Of a stretch of 39,697 bases of DNA, positions 17,431-24,874 are shown one piece after another (position 1 is the stretch's first letter; each line of letters starts with the position of its first letter). The notes beneath the pieces were generated by a model that worked only from the letters and a program-made list of their open reading frames with translations, searched no databases and had not been told where the DNA came from. Source of the DNA: a virus; the IMG/VR virus record IMGVR_UViG_3300033147_000236, positions 1 through 39,697 of that record; one strand, given 5' to 3'. A program made the translations under genes and the position numbers.

Positions 17431-18234
17431 TCAACGTCCGGCTGCTGCCGCCTTATTAAGATCAACAACCCGCTGCACATATTCTTTGTGCTGCGGATGA
17501 GCAGGATCCCAATATGGGCCAGCGGAATCATCCATAATTTCCTTAGACCGCGCCCGGGCTTCGGATGGGGCAAGACGAGTCGAGTCAGCATCATCAAAAT
17601 TAATGCCCTCCGTGCCCAACTGGATGCCAATGTTATAGAGCCACTTGCGCGATTCAGCCGACAATGTGCCCGACGCCGCCATTTCCATCATTTCAGCGGG
17701 AGCTTTAGTCCCTTTCATGACGGAATTGACCAGCTGGAGGTTATCCTCGTACACGATGCCCCACTCTTGCTTAAGTGCGCGTTCAGCGGCCACGAAAGCA
17801 TCGTTAGCGGCATCTGTTTTCTCAGTTGTGAACTCCACCAAAGAGGACAACATGCCACTGTATTGAGTCTTTGTCAACCCTAAGCTGTGGGCTAACTTTG
17901 CAAAATCGGCCATTTGTGTGGCATCGACCCCCTCAGGATGATCATACCCAATGGCATCTTCCGGACGACCCATCCTACTGTACAGGGCATTCATCGTCTC
18001 CGCATTTTCCGGATCAGGAGTGGGTATTAACCCGGGCACCTTATCCGTTAATTTAGTGTGAAATGCCGCCCTTGCCTCGTCCCCGGCATCGGGACCTGGA
18101 ATGCGGATCATTTGGCCTTGAACGGCCATAGTATCCACAAAACTTTTAGCGAGTCCACCCACGTCCTTGATGTCTTTCAACGTGGCGTGGTCCTTTAGCT
18201 CTTCGGGGAGACTATCCCTCCATTCTTCTGGCAT
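17431..18234 (-). CDS. Scaffolding protein
   Basis: A 267-aa, acidic, highly helical protein just upstream of the capsid gene. The N-terminal pattern WRDSLPEELKDHATLKDIKD, then LAKSFVDTMAV, then PGPDAGDEARAAF is typical of podovirus scaffold proteins. These also carry the PEDAIGYDHPEG segment and end in long Ala/Glu-rich helices. It would guide prohead assembly and then leave. Its start overlaps the Bbp19-like gene by 23 bp. No protease motif is seen. Confidence 0.82.
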   Translation of the reverse strand: MPEEWRDSLPEELKDHATLKDIKDVGGLAKSFVDTMAVQGQMIRIPGPDAGDEARAAFHTKLTDKVPGLIPTPDPENAETMNALYSRMGRPEDAIGYDHPEGVDATQMADFAKLAHSLGLTKTQYSGMLSSLVEFTTEKTDAANDAFVAAERALKQEWGIVYEDNLQLVNSVMKGTKAPAEMMEMAASGTLSAESRKWLYNIGIQLGTEGINFDDADSTRLAPSEARARSKEIMDDSAGPYWDPAHPQHKEYVQRVVDLNKAAAAGR

Positions 18235-18463
18235 TGTCTTCGTACCTTATTAGTTGTGTTATGTAGATAAAAGCATCACGTCTCCCGACGTTATACGCGG
18301 TTTTGTCCGGGCTTATCGCTATCAACGTGTCCGGATTCAACTCCATTTCTAAATCTTTCAAAACTTTCTCACCGTCTGGCGAAGTAAACAACCGATGAAA
18401 TCGTCTTGCCTTTTCTATTAGCGCTTCTTTTGCTGCTTCACTAAGCTGCTTTTGATTTGCCAT
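18212..18463 (-). CDS. Bbp19-like conserved phage protein
   Basis: An 83-aa protein. The pattern F-x-R-L-F-x-S-P-D-G-x-x-V-L-x-D-L in the first half and GRRDAFIYITQLI near the end is that of the Bbp19-like domain encoded between portal and scaffold genes of podoviruses. Function in the family is unknown. Start ATG 18463 follows TAGGAGA at good spacing. Confidence 0.75.
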   Translation of the reverse strand: MANQKQLSEAAKEALIEKARRFHRLFTSPDGEKVLKDLEMELNPDTLIAISPDKTAYNVGRRDAFIYITQLIRYEDNARRMEG

Positions 18464-18472
18464 TTGAATCTC

Positions 18473-18589
18473 CTACTTTTTCTTTTTTGGCTTCTTCTTG
18501 CCTGTTTGTGCTCGATCAACTGCCCGATCAATCCTGGAGCGGCGGTTGCCCTTAAGTTTAGGGGATATTCTCTTATACTTTTTAGCCAT
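18473..18589 (-). CDS. 38-aa very basic peptide
   Basis: A tiny gene. ATG 18589 overlaps the portal TAA (TAATG), and its TAG lies just ahead of the next gene's AGGAGA site. The product has a net charge above +12 (MAKKYKRISPKLKG opening, GKKKPKKKK ending). Lys/Arg-rich peptides of this kind bind nucleic acid or acidic proteins. A role in DNA packaging or scaffold binding is possible. The overlap chain is the main evidence that it is real. Confidence 0.7.
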   Translation of the reverse strand: MAKKYKRISPKLKGNRRSRIDRAVDRAQTGKKKPKKKK

Positions 18590-20244
18590 TACGCCGCCTC
18601 TTGCCCAGGTATTTCTGATATCGCCGCTGCGCCTTTGCCTTGGGCTTCTGCTGCCGCCCCTTCTTCTTGTTGTAGGGCCGCTTCTTGCGCCCGTTTTTCT
18701 GCGTCTTCACGCTTGCGACGAATTTTCTTGATCGTCGCCACGTCATTCATTAACTTAGCCGGAACTCCTTCCAACGAGCCGAGTTCCTGAGCGATTGCAT
18801 CCCAATCCGGGATGTCCAAAACATCAGGCCTAATTTCACCCAACTCGGCAAGACTGGCGACCCAACGCGTGACACCTTGAGCAATATCGGCTCTTTGCGC
18901 TCGTACCAGCGGTCCTGTATATATAATGTCAAGCTCGCCGGAACTGTCGAAGATAATTTCAGGGGCCTCTCCAAGCTGACCTGCACGATACAGTATATTG
19001 AACGTACGCTGTACGAGCGGGTCAAGATAATCCGATTGGAGCCTACCAAGCGTGGGACCCAAGAGCCTTTGCATAAGTTCATAGCGGGTTTGAACCTCCG
19101 TCGCGGTCATTGCAGGGGACTCTTTAAGCTCCAATTGATCCACGTAGAAAATCGAGCGAATGGACTGTTTAAGCTGTTCCCTTTGCAGCTGCGACACATC
19201 AAACCTTGCCCCAGATTCATATGGTTCCATACTGTCCATTGTGCGAACAACAGTCATGCCAGCTGGTTCCAAGTCGATGTCGGACAATAGGCCCCGCTCC
19301 GTTACTTTTGTCGGGGGGTCGACAACCTTCTCTGTCGCTTTAAGAATAAGCTCCACGAGTTGATTGATTGTCAGTATATCCGGCAGGGCTATCATTGCTG
19401 GGCCGTGGCCCCACATCGACTTGGAGGTTTTGCGCCACCGAGGAATAAAAGAGGGATTCTCGTAATACCCGCCCTCTTCACCAAGCTCGGTAGAGTCTTT
19501 ATGCAGTACGTGTTTCATCCCAAAAGGCCGCTCTTCCGGGGCCAGTACCTTCGAAACATCGGCATCGGCTTTGTCTGAACGTGGGTAGATGCACATAATT
19601 ACATCATACCGCTTGTCCATACCCTCGGGGGTTTTAGATTGATCAAGGATAGTTTGAGGTACTCCTTCCGGACCAAATTTTGACACTATCTGGACAGTGG
19701 TCCACTTGTACCTACGGTAGGACCTAATTGCTTGTCCCTTGTGATCCTGCTCAAACCACATTTCCTCAACAGGGACAGATTGAAAATTGAGGTTCTGGAA
19801 CTCACCATTCTTCTCTTCAACCTCCTCGACAATCATCGATGTGCCATAGGCAACCAAGTCGAGATAGGTTTCATTGGCTTCGAGGTTGAAGTTGGAATCC
19901 TGTAACGCCATGAAACATTTTTCGGCGGCGGCTTCAAGCCATGCCTTAGCTTCTTTGGTGCTGTTTAGTTTATCGTCCCTAAAAGCCAACTCAAACCAAC
20001 GTATAGCGGGGCTAGTAAGAGAACCATGTATAGAAGCAGCAAGAGTGTTACAAGCGTCGACTGCAGTCGAATCGAAAATCTCACGATTATCTCTCCATGT
20101 GACAGCATGTTCCGAGCTAACATCCGAGAAAAAGTCTCCACGGAAAGGCACAACTAGATGGTTAATGGCTTCCCATACGCCTTCGACTGTCTTGCGCTGG
20201 GTAACGAGTGCATCAAACCGTTTCTTGATTTCTGAGGCGTCCAT
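18589..20244 (-). CDS. Portal protein (head-tail connector)
   Basis: A 551-aa protein of the podovirus head-to-tail connector family (Head-tail_con type). Readable marks are the N-terminal W-x-x-I-x-x-x-V-x-P segment, the DSTAVDACNTLAASIHGSLTSP helix region, the W-F-E-x-x-F strand, and the long clip/wing part with GHGPAMIALPDI. It forms the twelve-fold vertex ring through which DNA enters and leaves. The start is ATG 20244, which follows GGAAGGG; a TTG 15 bases upstream opens the same frame but is less likely. The C-terminus is Glu/Ala/Lys-rich and helical. It is coupled to the 30-aa gene upstream and the 38-aa gene downstream. Confidence 0.92.
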   Translation of the reverse strand: MDASEIKKRFDALVTQRKTVEGVWEAINHLVVPFRGDFFSDVSSEHAVTWRDNREIFDSTAVDACNTLAASIHGSLTSPAIRWFELAFRDDKLNSTKEAKAWLEAAAEKCFMALQDSNFNLEANETYLDLVAYGTSMIVEEVEEKNGEFQNLNFQSVPVEEMWFEQDHKGQAIRSYRRYKWTTVQIVSKFGPEGVPQTILDQSKTPEGMDKRYDVIMCIYPRSDKADADVSKVLAPEERPFGMKHVLHKDSTELGEEGGYYENPSFIPRWRKTSKSMWGHGPAMIALPDILTINQLVELILKATEKVVDPPTKVTERGLLSDIDLEPAGMTVVRTMDSMEPYESGARFDVSQLQREQLKQSIRSIFYVDQLELKESPAMTATEVQTRYELMQRLLGPTLGRLQSDYLDPLVQRTFNILYRAGQLGEAPEIIFDSSGELDIIYTGPLVRAQRADIAQGVTRWVASLAELGEIRPDVLDIPDWDAIAQELGSLEGVPAKLMNDVATIKKIRRKREDAEKRAQEAALQQEEGAAAEAQGKGAAAISEIPGQEAA

Positions 20245-20336
20245 TAGTATCCCTTCCAATCAGCATAGGCAACTATAGCCCCAAGAAGGACTATTACGAA
20301 TATGATAGTGTATATAGCTTGTAAGATAAAATCCAT
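20244..20336 (-). CDS. 30-aa single-helix membrane peptide
   Basis: ATG 20336 overlaps the TAA of the large terminase gene and its own TAA overlaps the portal ATG, so three genes are chained by TAATG. The product is one hydrophobic helix (QAIYTIIFVIVLLGAIVAY) followed by DWKGY. The double overlap and in-frame coding argue that it is translated. Its job is unknown; a tiny membrane peptide among packaging genes is unusual. Confidence 0.72.
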   Translation of the reverse strand: MDFILQAIYTIIFVIVLLGAIVAYADWKGY

Positions 20337-21739
20337 TACAAATTCCCTTCAACCAACCATGGATATAATTCTGCTACCGACTGCTTCTGGCGTTGTCTTG
20401 CTTTTCCCGCGACTGCTGGTTTAACTCCAAACTGTTGAGCGGCACTATACCTTCCTTGGACCCCGTAATCATGCCACCCAACACTGAGATAGCGCATAGC
20501 ATCTGCGGGGTGAGAGGCCCAATCATGAAATGGCTTATCACGGAACAATTGCGTTCGATCATCATACTCCCGCCTGTAAGAATACAGGCCATCGAGTAGT
20601 CTTCCAACTTTTGATTCATTAAATCTCGCTACTCGAATAATCGCCCGGGTCGCATCGATCCCATCCTGAACCGGGAGCTTTGGTACAATTTCGAACGCAA
20701 AGTTGAGGCCAAGCGCGAATTCTCGCCTTGTCTTCCCGGTCGTCCAATCGGTATTTTCGAGGTCAAACGGTCCGTAGTGGTCTTCCCAATCATAAGGGAG
20801 GGAGCGGATGTCCCGAATCCACTCGTCAAGAGCTTTGTTTCGCGCTTCGAGGTAGTCGATGATGATCGGCTTGCCATCGTCCCCGCGCTGCGTAATAATA
20901 ATTGCTGTGGCATCCCTAAATCCTATGTCCCACCATGATTGGCACTGTTTGGCTGGGTCGTGGGGGAACGATCCAATCCGGCCTTCTTTTTCCGCGATGT
21001 TGAGTTCATTAGTATAGAACGCACCTTCCATCCCAGCTTCGAACGAGCAGAAATACTCTTGAAGTATCTTCTCCTCAGACATGCCCTCAGCACGTTCCTC
21101 TTTAATGATGTCGGGGCCAATGACGTGAGTGCCATCTGGCCGGAAGGTGTCGTCGACAGTAAGCATACTGGAGTACCAGCGAGGGTTACCCACAGCCATG
21201 TCAAAAAGTTTCTTCCCGTGGTTTTTACCACGAGGGGTGTATATAAATAATGCCCACCCGCCGTTTTCTGCCAAGATCGGACGAATATAGTCCCAAGCCT
21301 TAGGGTCTGCAACCGCGTACTCAGAGAATATAACCCCAACCGGGTTTGTACCAACAAGCGAGTCATAATTATCTGACCCCACTACTTGGTATATTGAACC
21401 GTTCCGCATGCGAATTTGCATGTCGGAGTTGTTGATCGGGTTCTCGGCCTGTCGCATTTCCTTGGGGAATGCTTGATCGATCATTCTGCGACCATCCCTG
21501 TCGATGCCGTCCCATATTACTCGTCGTCCCTGTTTAAGTGTTGGCAGCATATGCCAAATCGTGCCAACTCGCATTTGCGAAGCGACAGAGGACAGTTGGA
21601 GACAACACGAGTCTTTACCGCACCGTCTGTGCCATACAACAGCTGCACGTTTCCGTTCAAGCCCCCCTTCGAACATGTATCCGAAGAGGGGGGCTTGGTA
21701 TTCACGCGCTGCCCATTCATTAGGGAGGTCAAGAGCCAC
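20336..21739 (-). CDS. Terminase large subunit
   Basis: A 467-aa packaging motor. The ATPase has a variant Walker A, HRRCGKDS (residues 37-44), a hydrophobic Walker B strand ending VIFSEYA (136-142) and the coupling motif TPRG (168-171). The nuclease domain opens with WDIGFRDATA, giving the first metal ligand Asp271, and ends with HPADAMRYL. Length and domain order are normal. The start is GTG 21739, overlapping the TAG of the 70-aa gene upstream (TAGTG). It would work with the small subunit at 21944-22486 and the portal at 18589-20244. Confidence 0.92.
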   Translation of the reverse strand: MALDLPNEWAAREYQAPLFGYMFEGGLERKRAAVVWHRRCGKDSCCLQLSSVASQMRVGTIWHMLPTLKQGRRVIWDGIDRDGRRMIDQAFPKEMRQAENPINNSDMQIRMRNGSIYQVVGSDNYDSLVGTNPVGVIFSEYAVADPKAWDYIRPILAENGGWALFIYTPRGKNHGKKLFDMAVGNPRWYSSMLTVDDTFRPDGTHVIGPDIIKEERAEGMSEEKILQEYFCSFEAGMEGAFYTNELNIAEKEGRIGSFPHDPAKQCQSWWDIGFRDATAIIITQRGDDGKPIIIDYLEARNKALDEWIRDIRSLPYDWEDHYGPFDLENTDWTTGKTRREFALGLNFAFEIVPKLPVQDGIDATRAIIRVARFNESKVGRLLDGLYSYRREYDDRTQLFRDKPFHDWASHPADAMRYLSVGWHDYGVQGRYSAAQQFGVKPAVAGKARQRQKQSVAELYPWLVEGNL

Positions 21740-21951
21740 TACGCTGCTTCGAGCTTAGCCTTCTTGGCGTCTGCAAGTGACATGCCCTCACAATCTTGAT
21801 CTTCTTCGATCGTGTACTTGCAAGGTCGACCTGCTTCCTCGGCGGCGGCAAGTGCTTCGTCATACTGCTCTTGAGAAATTCGCATACGCGAAGTGGGCGC
21901 TGCCTTGTCCGAACTGGATGCAGCTTTTACTGTAACAAGAATATCAGGCAT
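21739..21951 (-). CDS. Small Ala/Lys-rich protein between terminase subunits
   Basis: A 70-aa protein starting MPDILVTVKAAS at ATG 21951, behind AGAGGAAG. It begins inside the end of the small terminase gene (8-bp overlap) and its stop overlaps the large terminase GTG. The C-terminal half is helical and charged (ISQEQYDEALAAAEEAG, ADAKKAKLEAA). No domain is known to me. A packaging accessory role is suggested by position. Confidence 0.65.
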   Translation of the reverse strand: MPDILVTVKAASSSDKAAPTSRMRISQEQYDEALAAAEEAGRPCKYTIEEDQDCEGMSLADAKKAKLEAA

Positions 21952-22486
21952 TGTCTTCTTCCTCTGAGGGGTTAATAATTTCCACGGACTCACCCTCGAC
22001 GGTAATGCCGAGGGCTTTATGATTAATGTTGATGGTGAGGCCACCCTTGACAACTTCTGGGGCAGTGAAACCGCTATGTTTGGCCATCAGATCGATACCC
22101 TTGCCATATGCGGCCATATTTGTGACGTTCCCGGAAAATTGCATGCCACCCCGATCCACTCCATGTACGGTTATTTCACCCTTAGCCATGGGTAGATACT
22201 CATGGAGAATCTCATGTTGGACCATTTCTCGGGTGATAAGGGATTCCGCGACAAGCTCATCGGATAAAAGGCGGATAAAAGAGACAACTGTAGGCTTCTT
22301 GAGCAAGCGTATGGCTACGCTCTTACTTAAACCTACCTCCTTCCCTGCTTTTGTCGCGTTGTAGTAAGTCAGCCAGTGATAGCAGAACAGACGCTCTTGT
22401 GGTTCAAGTGCCTGTTCTGCTAATTGGAGTTCGCTTGACTGCTGCGACAATTCTGGGGCCAGGGCGATCTCTTGCTCGCTTGACAT
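21944..22486 (-). CDS. Terminase small subunit
   Basis: A 180-aa protein. Residues about 30-75 carry the Terminase_2/HTH pattern: ERLFCYHWLTYYNATKAGKE, then VGLSKSVAIRLLKKPTV (compare F-x-x-x-Y-x-x-x-x-N-A-T-x-A-A and the A-x-x-x-L-L-x-x-P-x-V helix). A helical oligomerisation part and an acidic tail (NPSEEEDNA) follow. It would recognise phage DNA and load the large subunit. It is the first well-supported gene of the late operon, about 107 bases downstream of the late promoter. Confidence 0.82.
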   Translation of the reverse strand: MSSEQEIALAPELSQQSSELQLAEQALEPQERLFCYHWLTYYNATKAGKEVGLSKSVAIRLLKKPTVVSFIRLLSDELVAESLITREMVQHEILHEYLPMAKGEITVHGVDRGGMQFSGNVTNMAAYGKGIDLMAKHSGFTAPEVVKGGLTININHKALGITVEGESVEIINPSEEEDNA

Positions 22487-22549
22487 CCTTCATCCTTTCG
22501 TTAAGTATGTAGATGCGCTCTTCAAGAACAAAGTCTTGATTCAATCCTT

Positions 22550-22568
22550 CTGCCGTTAAAGGCGGCAG
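22550..22568 (-). other. 5' leader hairpin of the late transcript
   Basis: CTGCCG pairs with CGGCAG across 7 bases, in the 107-base leader between the late promoter and the small terminase gene. A second short inverted repeat (TCAAGA/TCTTGA) follows. Confidence 0.5.
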
Positions 22569-22599
22569 GGTTCTGAAAAGCGATTCTCTCATGTGACCG

Positions 22600-22629
22600 A
22601 GTATATCACATCGAGGTACCCCGTGTCAA
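22600..22629 (-). promoter_or_regulatory. Main late promoter (leftward)
   Basis: -35 TTGACA (22629-22624), 18-bp spacer, -10 TATACT (22605-22600) with extended TGA. It drives the terminase-to-lysis genes. It is sigma70-like, so late expression does not need a phage RNA polymerase. The spacer contains GGGTACCTC, close to the GAGTACCTC of two other promoters. Confidence 0.85.
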
Positions 22630-22910
22630 CCCCCGGATAACGCGCCCGCGTACGCGGAAAAAGAAGAATCGGCAAGTCTCGCGGCTCAATGGCGCGGAGA
22701 AGAAAAGAGGAAGCCCGCGCGGAACCCCTATGAACGCGGAACAGCGGGTCCTCCGTGTCGGGGGGTACTCCCCACATAAGAACCGCGCATATATACGTCT
22801 TCCTTTTTCTGAGGAACTCATTGCCCCCGGAACCGGGGCGCGGCGAGCGGCCCGAGCGGGGCAACGCGTCTCGCCCAGACCCCGCTAGGAACGGGTCATT
22901 AACGCGACAC
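22630..22910. other. Divergent intergenic control region
   Basis: These 281 bases lie between the leftward late promoter and the first rightward promoter. There is no credible gene. The DNA is GC-rich with repeated GCGGAA words and the inverted pair CCCCGG/CCGGGG (near 22824-22840). GGTACTCC at 22764-22771 is the reverse complement of the GGAGTACC found inside two promoters. It may be the early/late switch or part of the origin. Confidence 0.5.
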
Positions 22911-22939
22911 TTGACACGGCGATCGCCCTGTGTTTTAAT
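22911..22939 (+). promoter_or_regulatory. Early promoter P1
   Basis: -35 TTGACA (22911-22916), 17-bp spacer, -10 TTTAAT (22934-22939), extended TGT. It opens the first rightward operon. Confidence 0.8.
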
Positions 22940-22944
22940 GGGGG

Positions 22945-22968
22945 TCTGGTGAGGGGCGGCTCACCAGA
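22945..22968 (+). other. 5' leader hairpin of P1 transcript
   Basis: TCTGGTGAG pairs with CTCACCAGA (9 bp) over a 6-base loop. It begins within a few bases of the expected start of transcription, so the message would open with a closed stem. Confidence 0.8.
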
Positions 22969-23000
22969 ACCCTAAACCCCGCCCAACACAGGAGCACGAC

Positions 23001-23402
23001 ATGGGTAACAAAGCGAAGCAGGTGGAGCGAGTCTCCGAAGAGAAGTTGGCCACGGAAGTGGAAGGCACGCCGAAGCGGTCCAAGAGCGAACAGCTCAAGC
23101 AGTACAAAGCCGGATACGAGACGTATCAGGGACCGAACGGCAACCTCAGCATGGACAACGGCGACCCGGTTGCCTTGGTTCTGCGAGGGGCAAGCCCGGA
23201 AGCAGTGATGGCGGCAGCTGAGAAGCTCAAGGGCCTGGAAGCCGGGACGCTGGCAACGCGGTACATCGACCGCAACAACGGGGCCAAGCGGATGAACAGC
23301 GGCAACATCATCCGAGGCCTCGTGAAACGCGGCGACGTCACCCCGGCGGCGGTCACCAAGGCAATCAAGGCCGCCAGCAAGGTCCTGAACGCCGCAAGCT
23401 AG
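23001..23402 (+). CDS. Early basic protein, paralogue of 28680-29180 product
   Basis: A 133-aa basic protein, first gene of the P1 operon, behind ACACAGGAGCA. Its core shares a pattern with the product of 28680-29180: ETYxGxxG, then GDPVALVLRG, then RYIDRNNGAKRMNSGNIIRG. The paralogue reads KYGHLNVGMQRMNLGNRIRG there. The N-terminus is Lys/Glu-rich. I do not know a function; similar small proteins recur in phage early regions, and basic charge plus early timing suggest DNA or RNA binding. GC content is visibly higher than in most of the genome. Confidence 0.75.
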   Translation: MGNKAKQVERVSEEKLATEVEGTPKRSKSEQLKQYKAGYETYQGPNGNLSMDNGDPVALVLRGASPEAVMAAAEKLKGLEAGTLATRYIDRNNGAKRMNSGNIIRGLVKRGDVTPAAVTKAIKAASKVLNAAS

Positions 23403-23414
23403 CGGCAACCACCA

Positions 23415-23438
23415 GCCCCGGGCAATCCGGCCCGGGGC
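23415..23438 (+). other. Intergenic hairpin
   Basis: GCCCCGGG pairs with CCCGGGGC over 8 bases, between two P1 genes and 19 bases before the next start. It is of the same class as the hairpins at 24580, 24825 and 26127. No T-run follows, so it is not a terminator. Confidence 0.75.
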
Positions 23439-23457
23439 AACCACAGAGGAACACGAC

Positions 23458-23619
23458 ATGAGAACACGAATCACGGCCATTGGGGCTGGAATCATCCTCT
23501 TCACGTACTTCAACGCGTTGATAGCGGAATCGGTCAGCACCGTCCAGCTGGAACGCGCCTACACCTGCTCAGTGAAACAGGTGACCTGCAAGCCCTTCGG
23601 GTTCATCAGGCCGCAGTAG
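23458..23619 (+). CDS. 53-aa small membrane or exported protein
   Basis: Starts at ATG 23458 behind AGAGGAACACGAC. The product opens MRTRITAIGAGIILF with a short hydrophobic helix (residues 5-23) after two Arg residues, then has two Cys (37 and 44) in the tail. This could be a signal anchor or a cleaved signal with a disulphide-bonded peptide. It is the second and last gene of the P1 operon, followed within 10 bases by a strong terminator. Function is unknown; early host-envelope interference is one possibility. Confidence 0.65.
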   Translation: MRTRITAIGAGIILFTYFNALIAESVSTVQLERAYTCSVKQVTCKPFGFIRPQ

Positions 23620-23628
23620 GAACACATC

Positions 23629-23657
23629 GCCCGGGCCGTTACCAGCCCGGGCTTTTC
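23629..23657 (+). terminator. Rho-independent terminator of the P1 operon
   Basis: GCCCGGGC is repeated as its own reverse complement (23629-23636 and 23645-23652), forming an 8-bp stem with an 8-base loop, followed by TTTTC. It closes the first early operon. Confidence 0.85.
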
Positions 23658-24281
23658 TGTGTCTGCGTTCCCGGAACACGTTGTACGAACGCGTCTACTG
23701 CACCCGAGCAGAATGCATTACTAAGTGAACTTGCCGAACGCATTGATGAACGCGTCTCAAGGGCCGAAGGCGTTACTAAGTGAACTTGGAACGTGCTTCG
23801 AGGCCCGAACGAGTTGCAGAGCGAACTTCGGAACAGGCAACGGCGCGAAGAACGCGAAGCACGAAGCGCGGACGGGGAAGCGGGCGGCCCCAGGCCATTT
23901 GGAAGACCCACCGAGCGAGCAGTTCCGGGGCCGCGACCCTTTGGCGGTCCTTCCGGTCCTGGAAGGACTGTCGGTCGGGCGAACCACGACGAAGAGAGGA
24001 GTATCCCCCCGCCGAACCCCCTCCCCCTTCTCTCTCTCTTTCGTCATTTTTTAGAGAGAAGGACCGGAGGGACCGGAGGGACGAACCCCCGAACGACGCG
24101 GCATCCGACGTCTTGCACCAGAAGGACCAGTCCTCCTCGTCCTCCTCGCTATTACCTCCAAACCCGAGTACCTCCCCGGGAGGTATCCCTATTGCCACGA
24201 TGAATGTTTTTCGTGCAACTCTGAGAAGGACCGAGGCAACTGAGAAGGACCGCGCAACACGCTCCCATGATAAATAAGTAC
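23658..24281. other. Noncoding GC-rich repeat region, candidate origin
   Basis: About 620 bases without a gene I can support; the long open frames here overlap on both strands and lack ribosome sites. Contents: a 16-bp direct repeat TTACTAAGTGAACTTG at 23718 and 23773; GAACGCGTCT at 23687 and 23748; GAGAAGGACCG at 24056, 24223 and 24242; a polypyrimidine/polypurine inverted repeat CCTTCTCTCT/AGAGAGAAGG (24026-24062); and a perfect palindrome with arms TACCTCCC/GGGAGGTA at 24169-24185. Such repeats between two early operons fit a replication origin or a regulatory RNA. No transcript start is visible within it. Confidence 0.5.
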
Positions 24282-24310
24282 TTGACAGAGAGGCTCGGAT
24301 GTGAGATAAT
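24282..24310 (+). promoter_or_regulatory. Early promoter P2
   Basis: -35 TTGACA (24282-24287), 17-bp spacer, -10 GATAAT (24305-24310), extended TGA. The bases before the -35 (ATAAATAAGTAC) are shared with P3 and nearly with P4. Confidence 0.85.
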
Positions 24311-24319
24311 GGGGGGTCC

Positions 24320-24338
24320 GCCCGGGGCCTGCCCGGGC
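24320..24338 (+). other. 5' leader hairpin of P2 transcript
   Basis: GCCCGGG pairs with CCCGGGC over 5 bases, starting 10 bases after the -10 box. Confidence 0.8.
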
Positions 24339-24359
24339 ATTTAGCAACAGGAGTAACAA

Positions 24360-24572
24360 ATGAGGATGTTCAGGAACGTCCAACCGGGCCATCCCGGGAG
24401 GCAAGTCACAAGAATCGAGGTAAGCATAGCCGATCCAGCAAGGGCGGGGGTCATTTTGTATGATGTTAAGTATTACGACCTCAGGGATCGTTACATCGGC
24501 GGCGTTAGCAACACCATGGACCCAATCAGGGTAATTAACGAGGAAATCACCTGCAACGATACAGGGCGGTGA
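24360..24572 (+). CDS. Early hypothetical protein
   Basis: A 70-aa protein behind AACAGGAGTAAC, first gene of the P2 operon. It has an alternating strand pattern (IEVSIADPARAGVILYDVKY, then YYDLRDRYIGG), suggesting a small beta fold, and no known motif. No function can be assigned. Confidence 0.65.
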   Translation: MRMFRNVQPGHPGRQVTRIEVSIADPARAGVILYDVKYYDLRDRYIGGVSNTMDPIRVINEEITCNDTGR

Positions 24573-24579
24573 CCGCGCA

Positions 24580-24603
24580 TTGCCCCTTCCAACGAGGGGG
24601 CAA
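24580..24603 (+). other. Intergenic hairpin, repeat family
   Basis: TTGCCCC pairs with GGGGCAA around a loop containing CCAACG. It is nearly identical, including flanks, to the hairpin at 26127-26150 and related to 24825-24850. Each lies 20-40 bases before a start codon. No T-run follows. Confidence 0.8.
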
Positions 24604-24637
24604 TTCGGGAATCATCCCACAACAAGGAGCAGTAAAG

Positions 24638-24817
24638 ATGGAAAATATCGAAATGAGCATGGATGGTAACATCCTCACCTTACGCATTGACCTGACCCAT
24701 GAGGCGGGTTTGTCCGCAAGCAAAAAGAACATGATCATTGCCTCTACCAAGGGCAATGTCAAAATCCCCGGCACTGATGCAAGCATGGGCGTAAACGTTT
24801 ACAAGAAGCCTGAGTAA
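24638..24817 (+). CDS. Small conserved early phage protein
   Basis: A 59-aa protein read from ATG 24638, behind AAGGAGCAG; the longer frame starting at 24569 has no site. The pattern MSMDGNILTLRIDL, then KNMIIASTKGN, then GVNVYKK is one I recall from many unrelated phages and prophages, always as an uncharacterised small beta protein. Function is unknown. Confidence 0.72.
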   Translation: MENIEMSMDGNILTLRIDLTHEAGLSASKKNMIIASTKGNVKIPGTDASMGVNVYKKPE

Positions 24818-24824
24818 AACCCAC

Positions 24825-24850
24825 TTTGCCCCTGCTAATCCGGGGGCAAA
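24825..24850 (+). other. Intergenic hairpin, repeat family
   Basis: TTTGCCCC pairs with GGGGCAAA over 10 bases. It is a diverged member of the TTGCCCC hairpin family, 24 bases before the next start codon. Confidence 0.8.
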
Positions 24851-24874
24851 TTAGATCTTACACAGGAGCAGGAA

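Noticed and set aside
22404-22592. 62-aa frame starting a few bases after the late promoter
   Set aside because: It would be nearly leaderless, overlaps the small terminase by 83 bp in another frame and its product looks random.
22935-23540. 201-codon minus-strand frame opposite the P1 operon
   Set aside because: It is antisense to a well-supported gene with promoter, hairpin and ribosome site, and has no ribosome site itself.
23725-24277. Several long frames (up to 165 codons) on both strands in the GC-rich block
   Set aside because: They overlap each other in many frames, have biased Arg/Pro/Ser composition and no ribosome sites; long frames are expected in GC-rich noncoding DNA.
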